DNA from: an uncultured Faecalibacterium sp. | GTDB taxonomy: Bacteria > Bacillota > Clostridia > Oscillospirales > Ruminococcaceae | DNA length: 64,000 bases | NCBI GenBank assembly: GCA_934525845.1 | Contig: CAKSZS010000007.1 | Span: 1-64,000, forward strand | Direction of reading: 5' to 3' | Shown here: in pieces, positions 8,429 to 16,670 of the stretch | Numbering within the stretch: the stretch's first letter is position 1 | How the letters are laid out: each line of letters starts with the position of its first letter | Translations under genes and position numbers: made by a program | Notes under the pieces: model-generated | Database searches by the model: none | What the model saw: only the letters and a program-made list of their open reading frames with translations | What the model was told of the DNA's origin: nothing

Positions 8429-8555
8429 CCCTCATCCGTCATGTCGCTTTGCTCCATGCCACCTTCCCCCGTCTGGGGGAAGGCATCCGGCAGTTTCCGG
8501 TCACGCAGGCTTCCCCCGGCCGGGGGAAGCTGTCACCGCAGGTGACTGATGAGGG
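8429..8555. repeat. Palindromic element E1 in the gyrB-gyrA gap
   Basis: Ends CCCTCATCCGTCA (8429-8441) and TGACTGATGAGGG (8543-8555) are inverted repeats matching at 12 of 13 bases. Inside are three further hairpins: CTTCCCCC/GGGGGAAG twice, and TCACC-GCA-GGTGA. There is no open reading frame. A second element of the same plan is at 55736. It may terminate or attenuate the gyrB transcript before gyrA. Confidence 0.75.
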
Positions 8556-8568
8556 CGTTTTTCGTTTA

Positions 8569-10563
8569 TTACACGTCCAGCTTTGCGTACTGGGCGTTGG
8601 TCTCGATAAAGCGGCGGCGGGGTTCCACCTGGTCGCCCATCAGGATGGTAAAGGCTTCATCGGCCTTTTCGGCATCCTCGATGGTGATCTGCACGATCAC
8701 GCGGTTGTCCGGGTTCATGGTGGTCTCCCACAGCTGGTCGGGGTTCATCTCACCAAGGCCCTTATAGCGGTTCACCTTGGCGCCCGGCATCTCCTGGGAG
8801 AGGATGGCCATTTCGGCGTCGTTGTAGGCGTACTTGATGGTGCTGCCCTTCTGCACCTTGAACAGCGGGGGCTGTGCCACATACACATGGCCCTGCTCGA
8901 TGAGGGGGCGCATATAACGAAAGAAGAAGGTCAGCATCAGGGTGCAGATGTGCGAACCGTCGACATCGGCATCGGCCATGATGAACACCTTGTCATACCG
9001 CAGTTTGGAGATATCAAATTCATCGCCGATGCCGCAGCCCAGGGCCAGCACCACCGGCATCAGCTTGTCGTTGCCGTAGATCTTATCGGCGCGCGCCTTT
9101 TCCACGTTCAGCATCTTGCCCCACAGCGGCAGGATGGCCTGGATGGCAGAGTCACGGCCCATCTTGGCGGAGCCGCCTGCAGAATCGCCCTCGACGATGA
9201 AAATTTCGGTGCGGGAGGGGTCCTTCTCGCGGCAGTCGGCCAGCTTGCCGGGCATCCGGCTGGTCTCCAGTGCGCTCTTGCGGCGCACCAGCTCGCGGGC
9301 CTTCTTGGCGGCGGCGCGGGCGCGGGCGGCCTGGGTGGCCTTTTCAAAGATGGCCTTGGCCACGCCGGGGTTCTCCTCGAAGAACTCCATCAGCTTGGAA
9401 TAGACCATGTTGGACACCAGGGTGCGGATCTCCGTATTGCCCAGCTTGGCCTTGGTCTGGCCTTCAAATTCGGCCTCCTGCAGTTTCACCGAGATGACGC
9501 AGATCAGGCCCTCGCGGACGTCTGCGCCGGACAGGTTCTCGTCCTTGTCCTTCAGCAGGCCGTGGCTGCGGCCGTAATCGTTGAACACGCGGGTCAGGCT
9601 GGACTTGAAGCCCTCTTCGTGGGTGCCGCCGTCCGGGGTGTTGACGTTGTTGGCGAAGCTCAGCAGCAGCTCATTGTAGCTGGAGTTGTACTGCAATGCG
9701 ATTTCCGCCATGCCGCGGTCCGTCTGGCCCTTCAGGTAGATGACGCCGGGGTGCAGGACTTCCAGCTTGCGCTTCTCGCCCAGATAGGTGACGAAGCTCT
9801 TGATGCCGCCCTCGTAGCACATGACCTCCGTGCGGTAGCAGGGTTCGCCCTCCTTGCCGTCTTCCAGCACGGGGGTGTACAGCTCGCGCTCGTCGGTCAG
9901 GGTGATCTTGACACCGGCGTTCAGGAAGCTCTCTTCCCGCAGGCGCTTTTCCAGGGTGTCGAAGTCGTACACGGTGGTGTCGCGGAACATCTCCGGGTCC
10001 GGCTTGAAGGTGACGCGGGTGCCGGTGACGCTGCTGTCCACGGTGCCGATGCACTTCAGCGGGCCGTCCGGGTCGCCGCGGCGGAAGGTCTGCTCGTACT
10101 CGTGGCCGTCGCGGCGGACGTTGACGGTCAGCCACTCGGAGCAGGCGTTGACGACGGATGCGCCGACGCCGTGCAGGCCGCCGGCCACCTTGTAGCCGGA
10201 GTTCTCGCCGCCGAACTTGCCGCCGGCGTGCAGGATGGTGTAGACCACGGTGACGGCGGGCAGGCCGGTGTCGGCCTGGATGTCCACGGGGATGCCGCGG
10301 CCATTGTCGGTGACCTGAATGATGTTGTCCTTCAGGATCTTGACCTCGATGTGGTCACAGTAGCCGGCCAGCGCCTCGTCGATGGCGTTGTCCACGATCT
10401 CGTAGACCAGATGATGCAGACCCCGTTCGCCGGTGGAACCGATATACATACCGGGGCGCTTGCGGACAGCCTCCAGACCCTTCAGGACCTGGATCTCGCT
10501 GGCGTTATACTCGTGGTCGGTAGCGGTTTCGGCATTGGTACTGGTGATGATTTCTTCTGCCAT
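8569..10563 (-). CDS. gyrB: DNA gyrase subunit B
   Basis: A 664-residue ATPase subunit of gyrase. The GHKL ATP-binding fold is seen in YEIVDNAIDEAL, DNGRGIPVD and GGLHGVGASVVNA, followed by the transducer and the TOPRIM domain (FIVEGDSAGGSA and MADADVDGSHI, the Mg2+-binding acidic motif) and the C-terminal RYKGLGEMNPDQLWETTM segment. The length is usual for Firmicutes. ATG 10563 follows AAAGGAAA. It is transcribed away from the origin with recF and remB-like upstream. Confidence 0.98.
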   Translation of the reverse strand: MAEEIITSTNAETATDHEYNASEIQVLKGLEAVRKRPGMYIGSTGERGLHHLVYEIVDNAIDEALAGYCDHIEVKILKDNIIQVTDNGRGIPVDIQADTGLPAVTVVYTILHAGGKFGGENSGYKVAGGLHGVGASVVNACSEWLTVNVRRDGHEYEQTFRRGDPDGPLKCIGTVDSSVTGTRVTFKPDPEMFRDTTVYDFDTLEKRLREESFLNAGVKITLTDERELYTPVLEDGKEGEPCYRTEVMCYEGGIKSFVTYLGEKRKLEVLHPGVIYLKGQTDRGMAEIALQYNSSYNELLLSFANNVNTPDGGTHEEGFKSSLTRVFNDYGRSHGLLKDKDENLSGADVREGLICVISVKLQEAEFEGQTKAKLGNTEIRTLVSNMVYSKLMEFFEENPGVAKAIFEKATQAARARAAAKKARELVRRKSALETSRMPGKLADCREKDPSRTEIFIVEGDSAGGSAKMGRDSAIQAILPLWGKMLNVEKARADKIYGNDKLMPVVLALGCGIGDEFDISKLRYDKVFIMADADVDGSHICTLMLTFFFRYMRPLIEQGHVYVAQPPLFKVQKGSTIKYAYNDAEMAILSQEMPGAKVNRYKGLGEMNPDQLWETTMNPDNRVIVQITIEDAEKADEAFTILMGDQVEPRRRFIETNAQYAKLDV

Positions 10564-10672
10564 TTCCTTTCTCCCTTTGTTGTTTTTCGTAGGATGTGTT
10601 CTCTATCGCAGCGCAGAAGCCCTTCCGTCCGAAACGGCTCCTGCTGTGGTTGGCGTGATCCTGTGCTGTTTT

Positions 10673-10930
10673 TCATTCCACCATTTTTTCCGCGCGGCGG
10701 CGCAAAGCGGCCGGGGACAGCTCCGACAGATACACCGTGTCCACCACGGCACCGTCGGCCAGCACATAGCTCTGGGGCAGTTCCTCGGACAGGCTGACCA
10801 CCGCGCCGTTCTTCTGCGCGTAGTTCAGGAATTCCCGTCCCCGGGGGGAGATGGTGGTGGTCTCCAGATTGAAGATGCCGATGATGTCGCGGTCATTCAG
10901 CACATAGTCCCGTCCCAGATGAATATACAT
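10673..10930 (-). CDS. RemA/RemB-family (DUF370) regulatory protein
   Basis: An 85-residue DUF370 protein beginning MYIHLGRDYVLNDRDIIGIFNLE. Relatives in Bacillus (RemA, and RemB in the recF-gyrB interval) are DNA-binding regulators of matrix and osmoprotection genes, and the recF-gyrB location favours RemB. ATG 10930 follows AAAGGAAA. It probably forms one transcript with recF. DNA-binding activity is inferred from the family. It is easily missed because of its size. Confidence 0.85.
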   Translation of the reverse strand: MYIHLGRDYVLNDRDIIGIFNLETTTISPRGREFLNYAQKNGAVVSLSEELPQSYVLADGAVVDTVYLSELSPAALRRRAEKMVE

Positions 10931-11026
10931 TCCGTATTTCCTTTGCTTTTGTTCTTTGCATAACGCATCGTTTTATGCAAAGCCTATGCATTTTCCCATG
11001 CAACGATTTTCCATGCATACAGGCCT
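10931..11026. repeat. ATGCA/TGCAT-rich inverted repeats between recF and remB-like
   Basis: TTTGCATAA (10955-10963) pairs perfectly with TTATGCAAA (10973-10981). Just beyond, three more ATGCA/TGCAT words occur within 35 bases. They form nested short dyads in an AT-rich gap that is otherwise empty. No T-run follows on the minus strand, so it is not a clear terminator. Confidence 0.55.
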
Positions 11027-12148
11027 TCAGACCCGGCTCAGCACACCGCCGTTCATGCGGTACACCTCGCCGTCCGTCTTGAGGAACGCGGTATCGTCAC
11101 AGCTGGTGACGAAGGTCTGCTTTTCCCGCATCCGTGTGAGCAGATACTGCTTGCGGCTCTCGTCCAGCTCACTGAGCACATCGTCCAGCAGCAGCACAGG
11201 ATGTTCGCCGGTGATGCGGGCGGCGGCAGCGGCTTCCGCCATTTTCAGGCTCAGCACCACGCTGCGCTGCTGTCCCTGACTGGCAAACACCTTAGCGGGC
11301 TGATCGTCCAGCAGCAGTTCCAGATCTTCCCGGTGGATGCCGCACAGACTCTGGCCGGCCCGCAGCTCCTCGTCCCGGCGCTTCTGTAATAAGTCCGCCA
11401 GACCGCCCGGCTCAAACTGGGCCGCATAGTGGAGGCTCATGCGCTCCGCCCCGTGGGAAAGCTCCTGATAATTGGCGCAGGCCAGCGGCCCCAGCAGGGC
11501 CAGATAAGCCCGCCGCCGCTTCTGGATGGCCTCGCCCTGGGCGGCAAGCTCCACGTTCAGCACCTCCAGCAGGGCACATTTTTCCGCATAGGGACGCTCC
11601 TGGCCTGTGGAAGAATGCCGCAGCAGCGCGTTTTTCTGCTGCAGCGCCCGCACATAGCGGCGGTAGGTGGCCAGATACCCGGGGTAGAGCTGGCACAGCG
11701 CCGCGTCCAGGAATTTGCGGCGTCCCTCCGGGGCACCCTTGACCAGGCTCAGGTGGCCGGGGTCGAACACCACGGCAGGAAAGCTCCCGGCCAGGCCCGC
11801 CGCCCGCCTGGGCGGGGCACCGTTCACCGAAGCATAGCGCCCGGGGCGGGGAGCATTCGGCGTTCCCACCGTGATGCGCACCTTTGCCGGGTCATCCGGT
11901 TCCTGGTCTTCCTGCCGGGTGCGCTGGGTGACCGCTTCCAGCACCGAAAATGTTTCTCCACGGCGCACAAGTTCGGCATCCTTGCCGCCCCGGAAGCTCT
12001 TGCCGCCGGTGAGCAGCCAGATGGCTTCCAGGAGGTTCGTCTTGCCCTGGCCGTTGTTGCCGCAGATGACGGTCAGCTCCCGGCCGGGTTCCAACTTTGC
12101 AGAAGCAATGTTGCGGTAATTCGTGACTTCCAGCGAAAGCAGACGCAT
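11027..12148 (-). CDS. recF: DNA replication and repair protein RecF
   Basis: A 373-residue SMC-like ATPase that loads RecA at gapped DNA with RecO and RecR. Walker A is GNNGQGKTNLLEAIW at about residue 30, the signature region is FASQGQQRSVVLSLKMAE, and Walker B is PVLLLDDVLSELD. Length is usual. Its ATG immediately follows the stop of the S4 gene with no spacer, as in the conserved dnaA-dnaN-yaaA-recF operon. Confidence 0.96.
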   Translation of the reverse strand: MRLLSLEVTNYRNIASAKLEPGRELTVICGNNGQGKTNLLEAIWLLTGGKSFRGGKDAELVRRGETFSVLEAVTQRTRQEDQEPDDPAKVRITVGTPNAPRPGRYASVNGAPPRRAAGLAGSFPAVVFDPGHLSLVKGAPEGRRKFLDAALCQLYPGYLATYRRYVRALQQKNALLRHSSTGQERPYAEKCALLEVLNVELAAQGEAIQKRRRAYLALLGPLACANYQELSHGAERMSLHYAAQFEPGGLADLLQKRRDEELRAGQSLCGIHREDLELLLDDQPAKVFASQGQQRSVVLSLKMAEAAAAARITGEHPVLLLDDVLSELDESRKQYLLTRMREKQTFVTSCDDTAFLKTDGEVYRMNGGVLSRV

Positions 12149-12364
12149 TTACTGCCCCTGCCCGACTTCCACGGACTGCCCGTCCAGTTCGATGACGTCG
12201 CCGGCCCGGCACTTTTTGCCGCGCATGGTGCACACTTCGCCGTTCACCTTGACGGCACCGCCCTGCACCAGCTCCTTGGCTTCGCCGCCGGTCTCGCACA
12301 GGCCTGCATATTTCAGCAGGGCATCCAGCTTGATAAATTCCGTATGAATGAGGATTTTCTGCAT
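12149..12364 (-). CDS. yaaA: S4-domain RNA-binding protein, YaaA family
   Basis: A 71-residue single S4 domain (IKLDALLKYAGLCETGGEAK, then VQGGAVKVNGEV), a small RNA-binding protein conserved between dnaN and recF in Firmicutes. Its Bacillus homologue YaaA has been linked to ribosome assembly. That role is family knowledge and is not shown here. It starts 13 bases downstream of the dnaN stop. Confidence 0.9.
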   Translation of the reverse strand: MQKILIHTEFIKLDALLKYAGLCETGGEAKELVQGGAVKVNGEVCTMRGKKCRAGDVIELDGQSVEVGQGQ

Positions 12365-12377
12365 AAATTCGCCTTCC

Positions 12378-13484
12378 TTAGTCGTTCTTGAAGCGCACCG
12401 GCAGCACCAGATACAGGAAATCGCTGCCTTCGGCGGGCAGCACCTTGACCGGACTCAGGGGGCCGCTGATCTCCATGCGCACCTGCTCGGTACGGGCATT
12501 GCGCAGCGCGTCCAGCAGATAGCGGTTGTTGAAGCCGATCTCCACCTCATCGCCCTCGCACTGTGCGTTGAATTCATCCACCACACGGCCCAGGTTGGTC
12601 TGGCAGCGGACGATGACTTTCCCCTCGGTAAAGGAGATGCGGAGGGGATTTTTTAAACGCTCTGTAATAATCAGAGAGGCACGCTCGATGGTCTCGATGA
12701 ACTCCTTGGTGTCGATGGTCACATTCGTGCGGCTTCCGGCGGGGATGACGTTGTGGTAATTCAAAAATTCGCCCTCGATCAGGCGGCTCATGATGGTGTA
12801 GCCGGCGGCCATGAACACCACATAGCGGCGGTTGGCGCAGATGTGCACCAGTTCTTCGTCATCGTTGGGCAGCAGGTGGGCTACCTCGTTCATGGTCTTG
12901 CTGGGCACGATGATGCGGATGTCCTTGACGGCGGTGACCGGCCGCTCCACGATGGCCAGACGATAGCCGTCCAGCGCCACGATGGTCAGTTTGTCCGGCT
13001 CGATCTCAAACAGCTCGCCGGTGTGGGCCGGTTTTTTCTCGTCCTGGCTGACCGCATACAACGTACGATCGATCATATCCCGCAGGATGCCGGTCTTGAT
13101 GGTCAGGGTCTCCTCGGCACCGGTGTTGGGCAGCTCGGGGAAATCGGTGGCGGCCATGGACTGGATCTCGAACTGGGCCACGCCGCTCTGGATCGTGGTC
13201 TTGCCGTTTTCCGCGGAAATGATGGTGATCTGGCCGGCCGGCATCCGGCTGATCATGCTGCTGAGCAGCTTGGCGTTCAGCACGATCTCGCCGGGTTCCT
13301 TGACGTTGGCTTCGATGGTGGTCACGATGCCCATTTCCAGGTCGTAGCCGGTCAGGGTCAGCTGGAACCCTTCTGCTTTCAGCAGGATGCCTTCCAGCAC
13401 CGGGATGGCCGACCGCATGGTGACGGCTTTGGAGACGCCGTCAATGGCGGCGCTCAGCAGGGTTTTATCGCATACAATGTTCAA
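12378..13484 (-). CDS. dnaN: DNA polymerase III beta subunit (sliding clamp)
   Basis: A 368-residue sliding clamp that encircles DNA and tethers the polymerase. Three repeated clamp domains are recognisable, for example LLKAEGFQLTLTGYDLEMGI, ATDFPELP and the C-terminal YLVLPVRF. TTG 13484 (NIVCDKTLLSAAIDGV) is chosen because AGGAG precedes it by about ten bases and homologues begin there. The longer frame upstream runs into the origin-like intergenic DNA. Start-codon choice is the only uncertainty. Confidence 0.95.
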   Translation of the reverse strand: MNIVCDKTLLSAAIDGVSKAVTMRSAIPVLEGILLKAEGFQLTLTGYDLEMGIVTTIEANVKEPGEIVLNAKLLSSMISRMPAGQITIISAENGKTTIQSGVAQFEIQSMAATDFPELPNTGAEETLTIKTGILRDMIDRTLYAVSQDEKKPAHTGELFEIEPDKLTIVALDGYRLAIVERPVTAVKDIRIIVPSKTMNEVAHLLPNDDEELVHICANRRYVVFMAAGYTIMSRLIEGEFLNYHNVIPAGSRTNVTIDTKEFIETIERASLIITERLKNPLRISFTEGKVIVRCQTNLGRVVDEFNAQCEGDEVEIGFNNRYLLDALRNARTEQVRMEISGPLSPVKVLPAEGSDFLYLVLPVRFKND

Positions 13485-13881
13485 AATCAGATCGCTCCTT
13501 TTTTCACAACAGGGTCTGAAAATCTGTCCGCGTGAGGGGGCAGTGTCCTGTTTCTCTAATTGAACTTGTTGTAGTATTCGTAGTAGGGGGTGGGGAACTT
13601 GTGGAAAACTCGGAAAAGTCCTGACGGGATGCGGGGTGTTCGGTTTCCACCGGATTGTGGATGGGTTGTGAATGAAGTGTGGAATTGTGAGGAGAGCGGT
13701 TTCTTTCCACAAGCGTGTGGAGAAATGAATGTTAACTGTTGAAAACTCGGTGGAAAGTGTGGAAAGGTTTGCCGTCTGCCCACAAGATATGGGATGATTT
13801 TCCCGGTTTTGTTCCTTTTTCTCCCTATATTTGGGGGTTCTCCCCGTAATATGAGTATGACTTTTCCCTCAGGACGGGCGG
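13485..13881. other. dnaN-dnaA intergenic region with DnaA-box-like repeats (possible origin part)
   Basis: No gene is seen in this 397-base gap. It carries several words close to the DnaA box TTATCCACA or its complement: TGTGGAAAA near 13598, TTTCCACAA and TGTGGAGAA near 13707-13725, and TGTGGAAAG near 13757. It also has the 13-mer CCACAAGATATGG (about 13779-13791), which recurs upstream of dnaA. Clusters of this kind flank dnaA at Firmicute origins. Confidence 0.6.
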
Positions 13882-15204
13882 TCAGGCCTTGACATTTTTG
13901 ATGATGTCGCTGACCGTCTCCCGCAGGTGCTGATCCTTCTTCATGTCCCGCTCCATGGTCTTCAGGGAGTAGACGATGGTGGAATGATCGCGGCCCGAGA
14001 ACTCCCGGCCGATCTCCTCCATGCTCATGCCGGTGACATCCCGCAGGATGTAGATGGCCACGCGGCGGGCAGACGCCACGTTGGCGTTGCGCTTGGTGCC
14101 GCGGATGTCGGCAGGGGAGACGTTGAAGGTGCGGGACACCTCGCCGATGATCTTCTCGATGGTCACCGGCACCGGCTGGGTCTCGTTCAGGATGTCCTTG
14201 ATGGCGTTCTGAGCCACGCTGATGACCGGCTGGATGCCCTCCAGCATATAGTAGGCGTTCAGCTTCTTGACCGCGCCTTCCAGCTGGCGGATGTTGTTTT
14301 TCAGGTGGTTGGCGATGAATTCTGCCACATCCTCGGGCAGATCCAGGTGCAGCAGTTCGGCCTTGCGCTTGACGATGGCCACGCGGGTCTCAAAATCCGG
14401 CGGCTGCACGTCGGCGGTCAGGCCCCACTCAAAGCGGGTGCGCAGGCGCTCTTCCAGGCTCTTGATCTCCTTGGCCGGGCGGTCGGATGCGATGACGATC
14501 TGCTTGTGGGCGTCGTGCAGGGAGTTGAAGGTGTGGAAGAACTCTTCCTGGGTGGACTCCTTGCCCGCAATGAACTGGATATCGTCCACCAGCAGCAGGT
14601 CGGCCACGCGGTACTTCATCCGGAAGTCCTCGGTGCTGCCCGCGCGGATGGCGGCGATCAGCTCGTTGGTGAACTGCTCACAGGTCACATACATGATGAC
14701 GAAATCGGGGTGGGTGCGCTTGATCTCGGTCTGGATGGCCGTCAGCAGATGGGTCTTGCCCAGACCGGAGCCGCCGTAGATGAACAGCGGGTTGTAGGCG
14801 CCGGAAGGGTTGGCCGCGACCGCCTGCGCAGCAGCAAACGCAAACTGGTTGGACGGGCCCTTGATGAAGTTTTCGAAGGTGAACTCGTAGTTGCCCTGCG
14901 GGGAGGCGGGGTTCGCCTCGTACTGCTGCGCCAGCACGACCTCGTGCGGCGGGGTGCTGGGCACCACGAGGGTGATGTCCACATCAAAGCCCAGCACGGT
15001 CTTGAAGGCTTCCTTGAGCAGGCCGAGGTAGCGGTCCGTCACGATCTTGCAGATGAAGTCGTTCCGCACCGAGAGGGTGATGTGGCTTGAGTCCTCGAAG
15101 CTGATGGGCTCCAGGCCATCGATATAGAGATTATAGGTCGGCTCGGCCATCTGCGTTTTGCAGTACGCCTGCGCGGCCTCTAAAACGTCCTTGAAAGAAT
15201 CCAT
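13882..15204 (-). CDS. dnaA: Chromosomal replication initiator protein DnaA
   Basis: A 440-residue initiator ATPase. Domain I (about 1-85) is followed by a short linker. The AAA+ domain has Walker A GGSGLGKTHLL, Walker B LLLVDDIQF and sensor SDRPAKEIKSLEERLRTRFEWG. Domain IV carries the DnaA-box-binding signature GRDHSTIVYSLKTMERD. ATG 15204 follows GGAGTGG. A minus-strand promoter with TATACT (plus-strand AGTATA 15254-15259) lies upstream. Transcription runs away from rpmH, the usual divergent origin arrangement. Confidence 0.98.
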   Translation of the reverse strand: MDSFKDVLEAAQAYCKTQMAEPTYNLYIDGLEPISFEDSSHITLSVRNDFICKIVTDRYLGLLKEAFKTVLGFDVDITLVVPSTPPHEVVLAQQYEANPASPQGNYEFTFENFIKGPSNQFAFAAAQAVAANPSGAYNPLFIYGGSGLGKTHLLTAIQTEIKRTHPDFVIMYVTCEQFTNELIAAIRAGSTEDFRMKYRVADLLLVDDIQFIAGKESTQEEFFHTFNSLHDAHKQIVIASDRPAKEIKSLEERLRTRFEWGLTADVQPPDFETRVAIVKRKAELLHLDLPEDVAEFIANHLKNNIRQLEGAVKKLNAYYMLEGIQPVISVAQNAIKDILNETQPVPVTIEKIIGEVSRTFNVSPADIRGTKRNANVASARRVAIYILRDVTGMSMEEIGREFSGRDHSTIVYSLKTMERDMKKDQHLRETVSDIIKNVKA

Positions 15205-15472
15205 AAAACATCCACTCCATTGAAGTTTTCAACAATGCTGCTGATACCAGGTTAGTATACCACAAAAATCTCCCTGCGTCTACATTCTATAATGTAATTT
15301 ATAATACATAAGAAAAGACGCACCTGCGTCCGTCTGCAAGGCTTGTGTCCAACACCCAAATCAGCCACAAGATATGGTGGAAGAAAAGTTTTCCACGGGG
15401 AATGGGTGAAAAAGTTGAAAGATTTTTCACACCCGGTTTTGAAAAAAGTTTGCTGGAAAGCGAAAAAAATGC
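15205..15472. other. oriC: Candidate oriC between dnaA and rpmH
   Basis: Gene polarity switches here. The gap has a very AT-rich stretch (about 15282-15316, rich in TATAAT-like words) suited to unwinding, a CCACAAGATATGG word (15365-15377) shared with the far side of dnaA, and a TTTTCCAC DnaA-box-like word (15389-15396). It also holds the dnaA and rpmH promoters. The exact unwinding site and box set need mapping, so the call is by position and composition. Confidence 0.6.
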
Positions 15473-15502
15473 TTGACAGAAGGGGATAGTGTGCGATATA
15501 CT
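15473..15502 (+). promoter_or_regulatory. Promoter of rpmH
   Basis: TTGACA (15473-15478) and TATACT (15497-15502) are separated by 18 bases. The leader has two mutually exclusive stems sharing GTCCCC (15519-15524): one with GGGAC (15530-15534) and one with GGGGAC (15554-15559), the latter just before a short T-run. This could act as an attenuator. Confidence 0.75.
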
Positions 15503-15582
15503 GTTGAATTGCAAGCCTGTCCCCATTTTGGGACCAGAATAGACCCCATCACCGGGGACGAGTTTTTACGGAGGATACAACC

Positions 15583-15717
15583 ATGAAGAGAACTTTTCAG
15601 CCCAAGAAGCGTCAGCGCAAGGAAGTTCATGGCTTTCTGACCCGCATGAGCACCAAGAACGGCCGCAAGGTCATCAATGCTCGCCGTGCAAAGGGCCGCA
15701 AGAGCCTGACTGTCTGA
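15583..15717 (+). CDS. rpmH: Large ribosomal subunit protein bL34
   Basis: A 44-residue basic ribosomal protein starting MKRTFQPKKRQRKEVHGF and ending GRKSLTV, with the conserved GFLTRMSTKNGRKVINARR core. GGAGG lies ten bases upstream of the ATG. The gene is short and easily missed by length cut-offs. It has its own promoter and terminator and opens the rpmH-rnpA-yidD-yidC-jag cluster. Confidence 0.98.
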   Translation: MKRTFQPKKRQRKEVHGFLTRMSTKNGRKVINARRAKGRKSLTV

Positions 15718-15764
15718 TCCTGGCTGTATGACGGGATCCGGCGCAGAAATGAATATGCGCACAA

Positions 15765-15804
15765 AAGACCGCTGATATTGGATTGGCGGTCTTATTTTAT
15801 TTTA
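15765..15804 (+). terminator. Intrinsic terminator after rpmH
   Basis: AAGACCGC (15765-15772) pairs with GCGGTCTT (15786-15793), followed by ATTTTATTTT. It separates rpmH from rnpA. Confidence 0.85.
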
Positions 15805-15863
15805 TCCATCCAAAAGAATTTTCGCAAAAATGCCCCCATGGGCTTTTAAAGTCGAAAAATTTT

Positions 15864-15897
15864 TGCTATACTGGCTAAAGAGTGTACCCTGGTACAC
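15864..15897 (+). promoter_or_regulatory. Extended -10 promoter and dyad upstream of rnpA
   Basis: TGC-TATACT (15864-15872) is an extended -10 element with a poor -35. Ten bases downstream is a perfect dyad, GTGTACC-CT-GGTACAC (15882-15897), near the expected transcript start. Its function (operator or 5' stem) is unknown. Confidence 0.6.
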
Positions 15898-15927
15898 CCG
15901 GACGAAGTGAAAGGAGGCGCCGAAGCA

Positions 15928-16347
15928 ATGCGCTATCGTCCCATCCGCCGCAACAGCGAGTTTGGCCGCGTGTATGCCCGCGGCAAATCCTACGTCAACC
16001 AGGCGCTGGTGCTGTATGTGCTCAAGACCCGCGGCAAGCGGACCCGTGTGGGCCTGACCGCCACGAAAAAGATCGGCCACGCTGTGCAGCGTAACCGCGC
16101 CCGCCGCGTGATGAAAGCCGCCATTGACGAGCATTTGGATTACAACATCGGCGGGTATGATCTGGTCTTTGTGGCCCGGGGCATGACCCCGCGGCTCAAG
16201 AGCTGGCAGCTCAGCAGCATCGTGGCCAAGCTGTTCGCCCAGGCCGGCCTGCCGGACAAGGCCAAGCGGCCGGACGCACCGCCGCCCGCGACCCTGCCCC
16301 CGGCCCGCAAGGCAAAGCCGGAGACGGCAGAGACTCCGAAAGTATGA
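15928..16347 (+). CDS. rnpA: Ribonuclease P protein component
   Basis: A 139-residue protein partner of RNase P RNA in tRNA 5' maturation. It shows the conserved basic region (YARGKSYVNQALVLYVL, then the RNR signature in VQRNRARRVMKAA). ATG 15928 follows AAGGAGG. Beyond about residue 112 there is a Pro/Ala/Lys-rich tail that is longer than in most homologues and probably disordered. The stop overlaps the yidD start (ATGA). Confidence 0.95.
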   Translation: MRYRPIRRNSEFGRVYARGKSYVNQALVLYVLKTRGKRTRVGLTATKKIGHAVQRNRARRVMKAAIDEHLDYNIGGYDLVFVARGMTPRLKSWQLSSIVAKLFAQAGLPDKAKRPDAPPPATLPPARKAKPETAETPKV

Positions 16348-16658
16348 ACCGCATCCAGCGGTTCTGCCGCAGGGCGCTGTGCCTGCCCATCCGGGCCTAT
16401 CAGCTCGTGTTAAGCCCCTGGATCGGCCGCAGCTGCCGTTTTACGCCCACCTGCAGCAACTACACCATGCAGGCCATCCGGACCCATGGCTGTCTCAAAG
16501 GCGTCCTTCTGGGGGCCTGGCGCATCGCACGGTGCAATCCGCTGGGCAAATGGGGCTACGACCCCATCCCGGAAGCAGGGAAGTGGTCGAACCCCGCCCG
16601 CAGGCTCCAGCCGGCCAGGCTGTTTTCCACCCGACACGAAAAAAGAGTGGAAAAATAA
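16344..16658 (+). CDS. yidD: Membrane protein insertion efficiency factor YidD
   Basis: A 104-residue membrane-associated protein that assists YidC. The family core is intact: YQLVLSPWIGRSCRFTPTCS, NYTMQAIRTHG and ARCNPLGKWGYDPIP. It overlaps rnpA by four bases. Its last codons contain a 32-bp dyad (16623-16654), so the C-terminus (FSTRHEKRVEK) may be shaped by that DNA signal rather than by protein function. Confidence 0.93.
   Translation: MNRIQRFCRRALCLPIRAYQLVLSPWIGRSCRFTPTCSNYTMQAIRTHGCLKGVLLGAWRIARCNPLGKWGYDPIPEAGKWSNPARRLQPARLFSTRHEKRVEK
16623..16654. repeat. 32-bp dyad, copy 1 (TTTTCCAC-N16-GTGGAAAA)
   Basis: Arms TTTTCCAC (16623-16630) and GTGGAAAA (16647-16654) are exactly 16 bases apart, inside the 3' end of yidD. 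Same arms and spacing occur at 19304 and 24664, and near-identical at 28900. The centre here lacks the CCCGGG of the latter two plus-strand promoter-associated copies. Confidence 0.7.
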
Positions 16659-16670
16659 GTGGCAGTTCCC

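Noticed and set aside
5748..10797. Very long plus-strand open frames opposite gyrA and gyrB (up to 933 residues)
   Set aside because: They lie antisense to two well-conserved gyrase genes, encode His/Gly/Ala/Leu-rich products without motifs and result from high GC codon bias.
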